The notes: a model not told the origin generated them from the sequence alone. A DNA stretch of 64,000 bases from Rhodobacteraceae bacterium M385 (GCA_025141835.1 CP081102.1:3224001-3288000), one strand, 5' to 3'; numbered from the stretch's first letter, positions 33,492 to 42,798 are shown. A program made the numbers and translations.

Positions 33492-35312
33492 ATGGCCGTG
33501 GCTGATGAGATCATGCGCCCCACCGACACCGTCGGTTGGAAAAGCGGGTTTAACACCATCAAACGGGTCACAGCGCTGGCGCTGAAGTCGCCTTGGATGG
33601 TCGCGATCGCGCTTGGATCAACCGTTGCGGCGTCGGTACTGCAATTGCTGGTGCCGGTCCTTCTGGGGCGGGCCGTGGACCAAACGCAGCGCCTTGTCTC
33701 TGACCCTTCTAGCGCCGACACGGCGGCCTCGGGTCTCTGGGCGACTGCGTTGTTGGTACTAGGCGTGATGGTGACACGCGGGCTGTTCACCGTTTTCCAG
33801 AACTACTTCAGCGAAAGCGTGGGCCACAACGTCGGCTATATGCTGCGGTTGGAGTATTACGAGAAGATCCAACGCCTTAGCTTCGGCTTTCATGACCGCA
33901 TGCACTCGGGCGATTTGATCACCTTGGGCATGTTGGATCTGGAAGGCGTGCGAATGTTTTTCTCCACCGGTCTGGTGCGGATCGTGCTTCTGAGCATCCT
34001 GATCGGCGCCGGTGGCTACCTTCTGTTGTCCACCGACTTTGTCCTCGGCCTGTTGGCGCTTAGCTTCGTTCCATTCGTTGCGTGGCGGTCTTCTGTGACG
34101 CAACTCAAGCTGCGTGGCACGTGGCTGGAGCTGCAAAACCGCCTGTCCGTGCTGAGCCGTGTGATGGAAGAAAACCTTGGCGGCATCCGTGTGGTCCGTG
34201 CTTTCGCAGCCAAACCCTACGAGATGGCGAAATACGAAAACGCCTCGACTTCTGCCCTCGACCTTGCCCACGAACGAGTCGATATCCGGGTGCGCAACAC
34301 GTCAATGATGACCTTCTCCTTCCTGCTGGCCATGGGCTTGGTGCTTTGGGTCGGCTCCAACAAGGTCGTCGCAGGCGACATTACCGTGGGCACCTTGGCC
34401 TCTTTCCTGACCTTCATGACGATCCTGCAAATGCCGGTGCGCCAGTTGGGGATGTTGGTCAATTCCTTCGCCCGCACCGCGACCTGTGGTGAGCGCGTGT
34501 TCGCTCTGCTGGATCTGGACCTAGCGATCACTGATGCAGACAATGCCAGTGATCTGGAAGTTAAAAGCGGCGTCCTGAAATTCGACAATGTCGGCTTCAC
34601 CTATCCCGGCGCGTCGAAGCCCACGCTGCATGGGCTAAGCTTTACCGCTAAACGGGGCGAAACCATCGGCCTGATCGGCCCGCCCGGCAGCGGCAAATCC
34701 ACCATTGCCCACCTTATTCCCCGCTTCTACGACGTGACCAGTGGCGCGATTTCAATTGATGGCCAAGACGTCCGTGACGTGACGCTCAAATCGCTCCGCC
34801 ATGAGGTGGTCGCCGTGCAGCAGGATGCGTTTCTGTTCACCACTAGTCTGGAAAACAACATCGCATACGGTGACCCTTGGGCCCCGCCGTCGCAGATCGC
34901 GGACGCGAGCGCCTCGGCGCAATTGCACCAGTTCATCGCCACCCTGCCCGCCGGATACGAGACGATCGTGGGTGAGCGTGGCGCGTCCCTGTCAGGTGGT
35001 CAGCGGCAACGCATGACGATTGCCCGCACGCTCATGCTTCGCCCCAGTGTGCTGATCTTCGACGACAGCACGGCCGCTGTGGATGCGGGCACCGAGCAGC
35101 GGATCAGGACCACCATTCAAGCGCAGGCGAGCGAGCGTGTGACCATCATCGTGGCGCATCGGTTGAACTCTTTGATGCATGCCGACCAGATCCTGTTTGT
35201 CGAGGACGGTCAAATTGTCGAACGCGGCACCCATGAGGAGTTGCTGGCCCTTGGCGGGCGTTATCGCGCCTTGCACGATCTTCAAATCAGACCAGAGGAG
35301 CCCGCCCAATGA
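33492..35312 (+). CDS. ABC exporter half, degenerate ATP site (YheI/TM287-like)
   Basis: A 606-residue fused permease-ATPase with six N-terminal membrane segments. Walker A is GPPGSGKS (396-403), the signature LSGGQRQR, and Walker B LIFDDS, where Asp525 replaces the catalytic Glu. That substitution, paired with a consensus partner, defines heterodimeric exporters such as YheI/YheH and TM287/TM288. The ATG at 33492 has a GGGAGG site; an upstream start at 33450 was rejected. The stop overlaps the partner gene (ATGA). Substrates of this group are usually hydrophobic drugs or peptides; its place in the island is unexplained. Confidence 0.9.
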   Translation: MAVADEIMRPTDTVGWKSGFNTIKRVTALALKSPWMVAIALGSTVAASVLQLLVPVLLGRAVDQTQRLVSDPSSADTAASGLWATALLVLGVMVTRGLFTVFQNYFSESVGHNVGYMLRLEYYEKIQRLSFGFHDRMHSGDLITLGMLDLEGVRMFFSTGLVRIVLLSILIGAGGYLLLSTDFVLGLLALSFVPFVAWRSSVTQLKLRGTWLELQNRLSVLSRVMEENLGGIRVVRAFAAKPYEMAKYENASTSALDLAHERVDIRVRNTSMMTFSFLLAMGLVLWVGSNKVVAGDITVGTLASFLTFMTILQMPVRQLGMLVNSFARTATCGERVFALLDLDLAITDADNASDLEVKSGVLKFDNVGFTYPGASKPTLHGLSFTAKRGETIGLIGPPGSGKSTIAHLIPRFYDVTSGAISIDGQDVRDVTLKSLRHEVVAVQQDAFLFTTSLENNIAYGDPWAPPSQIADASASAQLHQFIATLPAGYETIVGERGASLSGGQRQRMTIARTLMLRPSVLIFDDSTAAVDAGTEQRIRTTIQAQASERVTIIVAHRLNSLMHADQILFVEDGQIVERGTHEELLALGGRYRALHDLQIRPEEPAQ

Positions 35313-37204
35313 GCGAGGAACTCGAAGTTGAACGCGGCGATATCCGCGACAATGGCCGCCGCCCGCCCCGTGCGGTTGTAGGCTCGCACCGGATCGAGGA
35401 AGAGATGTTTGGCCGCGTCTTTGACCGAGCCATCACCTCCCGCATCTGGGATTTCGTCCGCCCCTACCGTCGGCAGATTATCATCGCGGTTCTGGCGGTT
35501 CTTGTCTTCACCGCCACCCAGATCGCGATCCCGCTGATCATCAGCTACGGCATCGACAACGGCCTGACCGCAGACCTTGCCGGGCAATCGGCCCTGCGCA
35601 CGGCGATGATCGCCTTCATGATCGCTATCGGCCTGAACTACGGCGCAGCTTGGTTGCAAGAAAGCATCGTGGGCAAAGCAGCCGAGAACGTGTTGTTCGA
35701 CATCCGCACCGCCATGTTCAGCCATTTGCAGGACGTGTCGCTGACCTTCATGGACAAGACCGAAGTGGGCCGCCTGATGTCGCGTCTGCAAGGTGACGTG
35801 AACGCGATGCAGGAGTTTCTGGAGACCTCGGTCCTCTCCGTAGGCGATATCGTTCTGCTGTTCGGGATCATCATCTCGATGCTATGGCTCAACGTGCAGT
35901 TGGGGCTGTTGACGCTTTGTGTTCTGCCGGTGCTGTTCATTGTCCGCATCGTCTGGCTGCCCCGCGCACGTGCTGCGTTCATGGCCGCGCACGAGGCAAA
36001 TTCCGTGGCCAATGGCGCCTTGGCCGAAGCGATCCACGGCGTGCGCACCGTCCAAAGTATGGACCGCCAGCCGGTCAACTTTGCGCTCTATACCGATAAG
36101 GCGCGGGCAACCTTACTGGCGCATCGCACCGCGTCCAAATTCGCGCAGGTCATGGTGCCGATCGTCGATAGCCTCACAGGGATCGCCATGGCCGTTGTGG
36201 TTGTGGTTGGTGGGTCGAAAGTGCTGAACCAGCAGCTTGAAGTCGGCGTGATGGTCGCCTTCCTGTTCTACATTCAACGCTTCTTTGACCCGATCCGCTC
36301 GCTCACGATGCAGTATTCGGTGATGCAGCGGGCGATGGCCTCGGGCCAGCGGTTGATCGACGTGCTGGACGTGCCCGTCGATATCAAGGACGCCGAAGAC
36401 GCCGTCGACCTGCCCCACGACATGGACGGCGCGATTGAGTTCAAGAACGTGACCTTCGGCTACAATCCAGCCAATCCGGTGCTCAAGAACGTCAGCTTCA
36501 AGGTGCAACCCGGTGAAACGGTGGCCCTTGTCGGTCCCACCGGATCGGGCAAATCCAGCGCCATGTCGCTGCTCAACCGGTTCTACGACGTGCAAGGCGG
36601 AGAGATCCTTGTCGGCGGCAAAGACGTGCGCGAGGTGACCCAAGCCTCCATCGGGCGCGAGATCGCCATGGTTTTGCAAGAGCCCTACCTGTTCAGCGGC
36701 ACTTTGTTGGAGAACATCCGCTACAACAAATCAGACGCGACCGAAGAAGACGTTATCGCTGCTGCCAAGGCTGTCGGGGCCCATGACTTCATCATGGCGC
36801 TGCCCAAGGGCTATCAGACGGTGATGGGCGAGCGGGGCGGCACGCTATCGCTTGGTCAACGACAGCTTATCAGCTTCGCCCGCGCCCTTGTGGCCGATGC
36901 CCGCATCCTTGTGCTGGACGAGGCCACAGCCAGCATCGACAGCTATACAGAGATGCTGATCCAGAAGGCGTTGGAAACGCTTTTGACGGGGCGCACGGGT
37001 CTTGTGATCGCGCACCGCTTGGCCACGATCCGCGACGCCGACAGGATCATCGTCTTGCAAGCCGGTGAAGTGTTGGAACAAGGCAACCATGACGAGCTGA
37101 TGGCGATGAACGGCCTGTATGCGCAGCTATACAGCGTGAATTATGCGTCGTTTGATGACGTACCGGATGCCAGCATTGATGCGGGTGAGGTGCAAAGCTC
37201 CTGA
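35309..37204 (+). CDS. ABC exporter half, consensus ATP site (YheH/TM288-like)
   Basis: A 631-residue permease-ATPase partner of the preceding gene. It has an acidic N-terminal extension (about 1-60), six membrane segments, Walker A GPTGSGKS (from 409), the partner-type signature LSLGQRQL and a complete Walker B ILVLDEATASID with Glu538. One consensus and one degenerate site are expected in the dimer. The gene is followed by a strong bidirectional terminator at 37222-37256, which also closes the convergent permease genes. Confidence 0.92.
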   Translation: MSEELEVERGDIRDNGRRPPRAVVGSHRIEEEMFGRVFDRAITSRIWDFVRPYRRQIIIAVLAVLVFTATQIAIPLIISYGIDNGLTADLAGQSALRTAMIAFMIAIGLNYGAAWLQESIVGKAAENVLFDIRTAMFSHLQDVSLTFMDKTEVGRLMSRLQGDVNAMQEFLETSVLSVGDIVLLFGIIISMLWLNVQLGLLTLCVLPVLFIVRIVWLPRARAAFMAAHEANSVANGALAEAIHGVRTVQSMDRQPVNFALYTDKARATLLAHRTASKFAQVMVPIVDSLTGIAMAVVVVVGGSKVLNQQLEVGVMVAFLFYIQRFFDPIRSLTMQYSVMQRAMASGQRLIDVLDVPVDIKDAEDAVDLPHDMDGAIEFKNVTFGYNPANPVLKNVSFKVQPGETVALVGPTGSGKSSAMSLLNRFYDVQGGEILVGGKDVREVTQASIGREIAMVLQEPYLFSGTLLENIRYNKSDATEEDVIAAAKAVGAHDFIMALPKGYQTVMGERGGTLSLGQRQLISFARALVADARILVLDEATASIDSYTEMLIQKALETLLTGRTGLVIAHRLATIRDADRIIVLQAGEVLEQGNHDELMAMNGLYAQLYSVNYASFDDVPDASIDAGEVQSS

Positions 37205-37221
37205 GCGGTATTGCAGACAAC

Positions 37222-37256
37222 AAAAAGGGCGGCTCCCCGAAGGTGCCGCCCTTTTT
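37222..37256. terminator. bidirectional terminator between exporter and dppC
   Basis: A 12-bp perfect stem AAAAAGGGCGGC (37222-37233) / GCCGCCCTTTTT (37245-37256) with an 11-base loop. A and T runs on both flanks make it usable in both directions, for the ABC exporter on plus and the peptide permease genes on minus. Confidence 0.92.
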
Positions 37257-37278
37257 GTTTGCCCGATAGCCGCCCCGC

Positions 37279-38217
37279 TTAGCCGTTCTCTTTCAGGCGG
37301 GGGTCCAGGAAGTCGCGTAGCCAATCGCCGATGATGTTGAACGCCAGCACCGTGAAGACAATCGCCAGCCCCGGGAAGACGGCCAACCACCATTTGTTCG
37401 ACAGCAGGTGATCGCGGCTTTCCGACAACATGCTGCCCCATGTCGGCACATCGGGCGGCACGCCAAGGCCAAGGAACGACAAAGCGGCTTCCGACAGGAT
37501 CACGCCCGCCACGTTGAACGATGCAATCACGGTCAGCGGTGCAATGATATTGGGCAGGATGGTGCGGAACAGGATCGAGAATGTGCTGTCACCCATGGCA
37601 CGCGCGGCCTCAACATATTCTTTTTCCCGAAGACTGAGGGTCTGCGCCCGTACAATCCGCGCATAGGTAATCCACTGCCCGATCCCCAGAACGAGGATAA
37701 TGTTAACTAACCCCGGCCCAAGAACGACAAGGAACATGATCGCCAGAAGGATGAAGGGGAATGCCAGTTGGATATCGCCCAAACGCATGATGACATCATC
37801 GATCCATCCCCCGAAGTAGCCCGAAACCAACCCCGCAACCGTGCCCAAAGTGCCGCCGACCGCAATGGCGGCAACGCCCACAAGCAGGGATACCCGTGCG
37901 CCGTACAGCAGCCGAGAGAACGTATCCCGGCCCAGTTGGTCGGACCCTAACCAATAGGTCAGATCACCCGCGCCGGGTTGGCCGGGTTCAAGCAAACGCA
38001 TCATGATGTTTTGCCTGTTGGGATCAAACGGCGCCAGCCAGGGGCCGAAGATCGCCACGAAGGTCACGATCAATAGAATCAGCATCCCAATCAACGCCCA
38101 ACGGCTGGTCAGCATGCTTTGGAAGGCGCGGCGAAGTTCGCGGCGGCGATAGGAATTCGCCATGCCACCTACCTCTTGCGTGGTTGCCGCGCTTGGCGCT
38201 GGAGCGACCTTTGACAT
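37279..38217 (-). CDS. peptide-type ABC importer permease (DppC/OppC)
   Basis: A 312-residue inner-membrane permease. After a short cytoplasmic lead it has the N-terminal OppC-type segment FQSMLTSRWALIGMLILLIVTFVAIFGPWLAPFDPN, then LLYGARVSLLVGVAAIAVGGTLG. The EAA loop that contacts the ATPases is EKEYVEAARAMGDSTFSILFRTILPN. It follows the DppB gene by 11 bases with an AAGGGG site. Together with the DppB, DppD, DppF and binding-protein genes nearby it forms a complete importer. Confidence 0.92.
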   Translation of the reverse strand: MSKVAPAPSAATTQEVGGMANSYRRRELRRAFQSMLTSRWALIGMLILLIVTFVAIFGPWLAPFDPNRQNIMMRLLEPGQPGAGDLTYWLGSDQLGRDTFSRLLYGARVSLLVGVAAIAVGGTLGTVAGLVSGYFGGWIDDVIMRLGDIQLAFPFILLAIMFLVVLGPGLVNIILVLGIGQWITYARIVRAQTLSLREKEYVEAARAMGDSTFSILFRTILPNIIAPLTVIASFNVAGVILSEAALSFLGLGVPPDVPTWGSMLSESRDHLLSNKWWLAVFPGLAIVFTVLAFNIIGDWLRDFLDPRLKENG

Positions 38218-38228
38218 GTTTCGTCCCC

Positions 38229-39203
38229 TTAGAGTTTCACACGCGGGTCAAGCCGCGCGTAGACAAGATCGACAAGCAAGTTCAGCAAGATGAAGATGCC
38301 AGCCAGTAAGATAACCGAGGCCTGCACGACAGGAATGTCGCGCTGGTTGATCGCGGTGAAAACCAACCGCCCAATGCCCGGATATGAGAAAATCGTTTCG
38401 ACCACGACGACGCCGCCAAGCAGGAAACCGAACTCTAGCCCGATCATCGTGACGACGGGCAGCCACGCATTGCGCATCGCGTGGTTCATCACAACGCGGC
38501 TCTCCGAGATACCTTTGGAGCGCGCGGTGCGGACGTAATCCTGCTGCAACACCTCCAGCATCGAGGACCGCACCAGCCGCGCGTTTCGCGCCAAAGTGTA
38601 GGTCCCGACCGCCAGAGCGGGCATGATCAAATGATGCAGCGCACTGGGAAGGTTTCCGAAGGCTTCTGCGAAGTTGCCTTCAAACAAGGGCTCCAGAAAG
38701 GCGACATGGCCCGAGATCGGGAACCACCCCAAGTACAATCCGAAGTAGAGGAACATCATGATTCCCATCCAGAAATTCGGGATCGACTGCCCCAGCATCG
38801 CCACCGTCATGATCCCACCGTCGATGGGCTTGCCCCGGTGCAAAGCGGCGAAGATCCCCAACGGAATCGAGAGGCCAATGGCGAGAATCAACGAGAAAGC
38901 CGTCAATTCAATGGTCGCGGGCATCGCCTCTAGGACAACACCCATGGCGGGTTCCCGGTAGCTGAGGGAGTTTCCGAAATCCCCCTGCAACGCATTCCAG
39001 ATATAGCTGACGTATTGCACGTAGAGCGGGCGATCAAACCCAAGCGCGATACGCGCGGCCTCAATCTCTTCTGTGCTCGCGTTCTCTGACACGAATAGAT
39101 AGGTCGGGTCGCCCCCGATCTGAAGCGACACAAAGCTGATCAGCGTCACGCCGATCATTACAATGATGCTTTGCAGCAGACGCCTGGCGAGAAATGTCCA
39201 CAT
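38229..39203 (-). CDS. peptide-type ABC importer permease (DppB/OppB)
   Basis: A 324-residue permease with the DppB N terminus MWTFLARRLLQSIIVMIGVTLISFVSLQIGGDP and the EAA loop LQQDYVRTARSKGISESRVVMNHAMRNAWLPVV. The start at 39203 fits the first membrane helix and has an AAGGGG site; an upstream frame of 49 residues was rejected. It is divergent from the ATPase genes across 392 bp that contain one GATTGTCGACA box, so one regulator can control both halves of the importer. Confidence 0.92.
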   Translation of the reverse strand: MWTFLARRLLQSIIVMIGVTLISFVSLQIGGDPTYLFVSENASTEEIEAARIALGFDRPLYVQYVSYIWNALQGDFGNSLSYREPAMGVVLEAMPATIELTAFSLILAIGLSIPLGIFAALHRGKPIDGGIMTVAMLGQSIPNFWMGIMMFLYFGLYLGWFPISGHVAFLEPLFEGNFAEAFGNLPSALHHLIMPALAVGTYTLARNARLVRSSMLEVLQQDYVRTARSKGISESRVVMNHAMRNAWLPVVTMIGLEFGFLLGGVVVVETIFSYPGIGRLVFTAINQRDIPVVQASVILLAGIFILLNLLVDLVYARLDPRVKL

Positions 39204-39595
39204 GTTAGTAGTGCCCCTTACGTGCGCGTCGCGTTTCGCAAGATGCGCCATCGCAACTTGCCAAAAGAATAATCGTTCTCCGGCCCGCTTGGTGCCGGAC
39301 GTGATCACTTCTCGACTTATCCAAAGTTCCAACCTCGGGAAGCTTGACAATCAATTTGATATTCTCCCAATGTGGATTATAGATTGTCGACAGTAGAACA
39401 ATAAGACCATGCAACTATCAATGCGTCAAGCGCGCAAATCGAGAAACCAAACACCGACGGTAGGTCGATGCACAACGCCGAACAAGGGGGCACCTGTGAC
39501 CAAAAATCGAGCAGCCTTTGCCCGGCATTTGCCTTCCCCTACCATCCGCGTGTTCACTCGCCCTGCCCTAACGCTGCAACAAGGACCGCACACCC
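39204..39595. promoter_or_regulatory. 392-bp divergent regulatory region of the importer
   Basis: No convincing gene lies here; a 65-codon frame at 39409-39606 lacks a ribosome site and overlaps the next start. The region must hold the promoters for the dppBC-like genes on minus and the dppDF-like genes on plus. It contains the GATTGTCGACA box at 39382-39392 and an A/T-rich stretch around 39345-39385. Confidence 0.7.
39380..39397. promoter_or_regulatory. candidate GntR operator 2 (importer promoter)
   Basis: TAGATTGTCGACAGTAGA with palindromic core TGTCGACA (39385-39392). It shares 13 consecutive bases (TAGATTGTCGACA) with the minus strand of operator 1. It lies between the divergent importer genes. 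Confidence 0.65.
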
Positions 39596-40630
39596 ATGAC
39601 GCATGACCCTTCCGACAGCGCCAAACGCGTGCCCTTGCTCGAAGTCAGGGACCTGCAAACCACCTTTGACCTTAGCAAGACACGGTCGGTCTGCGCCGTG
39701 GACGGGGTGAGCTTTGACGTTCACGCGGGCGAAACCCTTGCTATCGTTGGCGAAAGCGGGTCGGGAAAATCCGTGACAAGCCTGTCGATTATGGGCCTGT
39801 TGCCCAAGGACGTGGGCCGCGTTTCGGGCGGTAGCATCAAGCTGAATGGCCGCGAAATCACCACCCTGAACGACACAGAGATGCGTGAAATCCGCGGCAA
39901 AGAGATCGGGATGATCTTTCAGGAGCCGATGACAAGCCTTAACCCGGTGCACACCGTCGGCCAGCAGATCGCTGAAATGGTGATCCGTCACGAAAAGGTA
40001 TCCAAGGCAAAGGCACGGGCCCGCGCGATTGAGATGTTGGACCTCGTGGGCATTCCAGAGCCGTCGACACGTGTAGACAACTACCCCCACGAGATGTCGG
40101 GCGGAATGCGCCAAAGGGCGATGATCGCGATGGCGCTTTCGTGCGAGCCGCGCATTTTGATCGCCGATGAGCCGACAACCGCCCTCGACGTGACCATCCA
40201 AGCGCAAATGCTTGAACTTATGGATGACCTCCAGAAGAAGCTGGGGATGGCGATTGTGTTTATCACCCACGACCTGGGCGTTGTGGCCGAAGTCGCGGAC
40301 CGTGTGGTAGTGATGTATGCCGCGCAGGTTGTAGAAACGGCCGGCGTGGAAGAGATCTTCCGAAGCCCCAAGATGCCCTACACCGCTGGTCTGATGAACT
40401 CGATCCCGCGCTTGGGGTCTTCGGTTAACAAGATCCGGCTAGAGGCCATCCCTGGAAGCGTGCCTGCCCTGACGAACCTGCCGCAAGGCTGCCGCTTCCA
40501 TCCCCGCTGCGCCTTCGCCACCGAAGCCTGTACCCGTGCCTTGCCCCCGCTTGAGGCGGCTGAGAGCGACCACCTGATCCGCTGCGCCCGTTGGCGAGAG
40601 CTGAACCTAAGCGAAAGGCAAGCGTCATGA
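39596..40630 (+). CDS. peptide-type ABC importer ATPase (DppD/OppD)
   Basis: A 344-residue ATPase with Walker A GESGSGKS (52-59), signature MSGGMRQR, Walker B LIADEPTTALD and the oligopeptide-family C-terminal domain. That domain holds the cysteine motif GCRFHPRCAFATEAC, which in this family can bind an Fe-S cluster. The start has an AAGGACC site. It overlaps the DppF gene by 4 bases. Confidence 0.93.
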   Translation: MTHDPSDSAKRVPLLEVRDLQTTFDLSKTRSVCAVDGVSFDVHAGETLAIVGESGSGKSVTSLSIMGLLPKDVGRVSGGSIKLNGREITTLNDTEMREIRGKEIGMIFQEPMTSLNPVHTVGQQIAEMVIRHEKVSKAKARARAIEMLDLVGIPEPSTRVDNYPHEMSGGMRQRAMIAMALSCEPRILIADEPTTALDVTIQAQMLELMDDLQKKLGMAIVFITHDLGVVAEVADRVVVMYAAQVVETAGVEEIFRSPKMPYTAGLMNSIPRLGSSVNKIRLEAIPGSVPALTNLPQGCRFHPRCAFATEACTRALPPLEAAESDHLIRCARWRELNLSERQAS

Positions 40631-41595
40631 ACGCACCGCTGTTAGAAGTCGATAAGCTGCAAAAGTACTTTCCGATCCATGGCGGCGTTCTTCAGCGCGT
40701 GGTCAACAACGTGAAGGCGGTCAACGACATCTCCTTCTCGATCAACCCGGGCGAGGTTGTGGGACTTGTGGGCGAAAGTGGCTCGGGCAAAACCACCGTC
40801 GGGCGCACGATCTTACGGCTGGAAGAAGCCACAGGCGGCGCGGTGCGTTTCGATGGGGCCGATGTGATGGCGCTGAACACCGCCGATCTGCGTAGTTACC
40901 GGAAGCGGATGCAGATTATTTTCCAAGACCCCTACGCCAGCCTGAACCCGCGCGAAAAAGTGCGCGATATCCTGACCCATCCGCTTCGCTTGCATAAGAT
41001 TGGCACGCCGTCCGAGCATGAAGATCGTGCGGTCGCCTTGCTTGAAAAGGTCGGCCTGAACCGCGACCACTTAGATCGATTCCCCCATGAATTTTCCGGC
41101 GGCCAGCGGCAGCGTATCGGGATCGCCCGTGCCTTGGCTGTAGAGCCTGAGTTTATTGTCGCGGATGAGCCTGTCTCCGCGCTTGATGTGTCGATCCAGG
41201 CGCAGGTTATCAACCTGCTGGAAGACCTGAAGACAGACCTTAACCTGACGATGCTGTTTATCGCCCATGATCTGGGCGTGGTGGAGCATATCTGCGACCG
41301 GGTGATCGTCATGTATCTGGGCCGAGTGATGGAAATCGCCTCGGTGGCAGATCTCTATGCACGGCCAAATCACCCCTATACGCAGGCGCTCATGTCCGCT
41401 GTGCCGGTCCCTGAACCGGGAAAACGGCGAGACCGGGTGATCTTGAAGGGGGACATTCCCAGCCCAATCAACCCGCCCACCGGTTGCGTCTTCCGCACCC
41501 GCTGCCCTATGGCGACGGACGCTTGTGCAGCCGTTGTGCCAGAACTGAAGTCGGTGGGCGAAGGCCATGTAAGCGCCTGCATCCACACAACTTAA
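40627..41595 (+). CDS. peptide-type ABC importer ATPase (DppF/OppF)
   Basis: A 322-residue ATPase partner of DppD, with Walker A GESGSGKT (49-56), signature FSGGQRQR, Walker B IVADEPVSALD and the C-terminal GCVFRTRCPMATDAC cysteine motif. The N-terminal FPIHGGVLQRVVNNVKAVNDISFSI is typical of DppF. The ATG overlaps the DppD stop (ATGA); a longer frame in DppD was rejected. A perfect inverted repeat follows 39 bases after the stop. Confidence 0.93.
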   Translation: MNAPLLEVDKLQKYFPIHGGVLQRVVNNVKAVNDISFSINPGEVVGLVGESGSGKTTVGRTILRLEEATGGAVRFDGADVMALNTADLRSYRKRMQIIFQDPYASLNPREKVRDILTHPLRLHKIGTPSEHEDRAVALLEKVGLNRDHLDRFPHEFSGGQRQRIGIARALAVEPEFIVADEPVSALDVSIQAQVINLLEDLKTDLNLTMLFIAHDLGVVEHICDRVIVMYLGRVMEIASVADLYARPNHPYTQALMSAVPVPEPGKRRDRVILKGDIPSPINPPTGCVFRTRCPMATDACAAVVPELKSVGEGHVSACIHTT

Positions 41596-41634
41596 GCGCT
41601 TCTCTGCGTCCTTCCACACCAACGTGACCCGTAA

Positions 41635-41657
41635 GCGGGCAGGTTTAGCCTGCCCGC
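41635..41657 (+). terminator. inverted repeat after dppF-like gene
   Basis: GCGGGCAGG (41635-41643) pairs perfectly with CCTGCCCGC (41649-41657), loop TTTAG. It lies 39 bases after the DppF stop. No T run follows, so termination is likely but not certain. Confidence 0.6.
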
Positions 41658-41779
41658 ATCTATCCCGCCTATCCGAGCTCAAGAAAGCACTCAAAAAATA
41701 GGCAGGTCGCGGGTCAACCAGAATGAATCTGCAAGAATGCTTGACAAGCGTTTCCACCATGCAGCATTGTCCACTTATG

Positions 41780-41790
41780 GATTGTCGACA
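41780..41790. promoter_or_regulatory. candidate GntR operator 3 (regulator's own promoter)
   Basis: GATTGTCGACA with core TGTCGACA at 41783-41790, 205 bases before the GntR start. It shares 11 bases with the other two sites; flanking symmetry is weaker here. Confidence 0.6.
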
Positions 41791-41994
41791 ACACACAACG
41801 CATAGCGCAACGCAGCTCACGGTGACAGATGTCACGGATTGTATGCAATCGACCCGCGCCATGCTGATTGATGTTGCAAGACATCGGCCGCATTCCAATA
41901 TGCTGCGCAATCTTCCTATCGGACGCTTCTGTGACTCGGGATTGGCGTCATTCGTTCGACGGGCGGAGAGTGTATGCCAAGGAGGAGTGAGTAT

Positions 41995-42690
41995 ATGACC
42001 GATGCGAAAGCGGCCTTTGACGCGCCGATGCCCCACGACATCGCCCCGATTGAAAACGTGCCACTGCGCGTTCAGGTGGCCGACCAGTTGCGTGCGGCGA
42101 TCCTGAGCGGTCGGCTTCGGCCCGGAACAAGTCTGGTAGAGACCGCGCTGGCCGAGCAGATGAAGGTGTCCCGCGCGCCCATTCGCGAAGCCATCCAAAT
42201 TCTTGAGAATGACGGCTTGGTCGAAACGATTGCTTACAAAGGCAAGCGCGTGAAGCCGCTAACCGCCCGTGAAGTGGCTGAAACCTATTCGCTGCGCGAA
42301 GTTTTTGAGGTGATGGCCGTGCGCCGCATTCTGGAAAACAAGGCCCCCCTTGATGCCCTGCGCACCCATTGCGACGAGATGACTGCCGCTGCAAAGGCTG
42401 GCGACTTCGCCGGGCTGGTCGCGGCCGATGAAGCATTCCACCACGCCTTGATCCGCTTGGCTGATCATGACCTGCTCGCGGCATCGTGGCGAAACCTCTA
42501 CCTGCGCATCCACCAGATTATGGCCCTTCGTAACCGCGACGAGCGCAATCTGGAAGAGGTGGCAAGCAACCACCCACCCATCGTTCAAGCCATAGCCGAC
42601 GGCGACGCCGATCGCGCTATCTCTCTTATCTCCGATCACACCCGCGCTCTGGCCGCCTTCGATCCGGCGGGCATTGTGCAGGCAATGTGA
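41995..42690 (+). CDS. GntR-family (FadR/FCD) transcriptional regulator
   Basis: A 231-residue regulator. The winged helix-turn-helix covers about 18-80 (LRVQVADQLRAAILSGRLRPGTSLVETALAEQMKVSRAPIREAIQILENDGL), followed by an all-helical FCD ligand domain with the metal-site pattern ADEAFHHALIRLA and NHPPIVQAI. The ATG at 41995 has an AAGGAGG site 9 bases upstream, which excludes the start at 41974. It probably senses a substrate or intermediate of the island and binds the TGTCGACA palindromes, including one in front of its own gene. The binding-protein gene follows. Confidence 0.9.
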   Translation: MTDAKAAFDAPMPHDIAPIENVPLRVQVADQLRAAILSGRLRPGTSLVETALAEQMKVSRAPIREAIQILENDGLVETIAYKGKRVKPLTAREVAETYSLREVFEVMAVRRILENKAPLDALRTHCDEMTAAAKAGDFAGLVAADEAFHHALIRLADHDLLAASWRNLYLRIHQIMALRNRDERNLEEVASNHPPIVQAIADGDADRAISLISDHTRALAAFDPAGIVQAM

Positions 42691-42732
42691 CCCCGAAGTT
42701 CTGACAAACGGCGCCCTTCGCCTGATGGATAA

Positions 42733-42798
42733 CTTCGGAGCAACACGAACTGGACTGACCAAGACTAACCAAGAACACGACCCCTCAGTCCTCCGAAG
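42733..42798 (+). repeat. inverted repeat between gntR and the binding-protein gene
   Basis: CTTCGGAG (42733-42740) pairs with CTCCGAAG (42791-42798); flanking GGAT (42727-42730) and ATCC (42801-42804) extend the pairing around mismatches. The loop is 50 bases. It could shape the leader of the binding-protein mRNA and give it stability relative to gntR. Confidence 0.4.

Larger units (their letters stand above)
41596..41994. other. 399-bp regulatory gap before the GntR gene
   Basis: It holds the inverted repeat at 41635-41657, the GATTGTCGACA box at 41780-41790 and the ribosome site of the GntR gene. A 91-codon frame at 41723-41998 has many Cys and His codons and no ribosome site and is not believed. 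Confidence 0.6.

Noticed and set aside
39409..39606. 65-codon plus-strand frame in the importer promoter
   Set aside because: It has no ribosome site and runs into the true DppD start; its composition is non-protein-like.
41723..41998. 91-codon plus-strand frame before gntR
   Set aside because: It has no ribosome site, covers the GATTGTCGACA box, overlaps the gntR start and has an odd Cys/His-rich composition.
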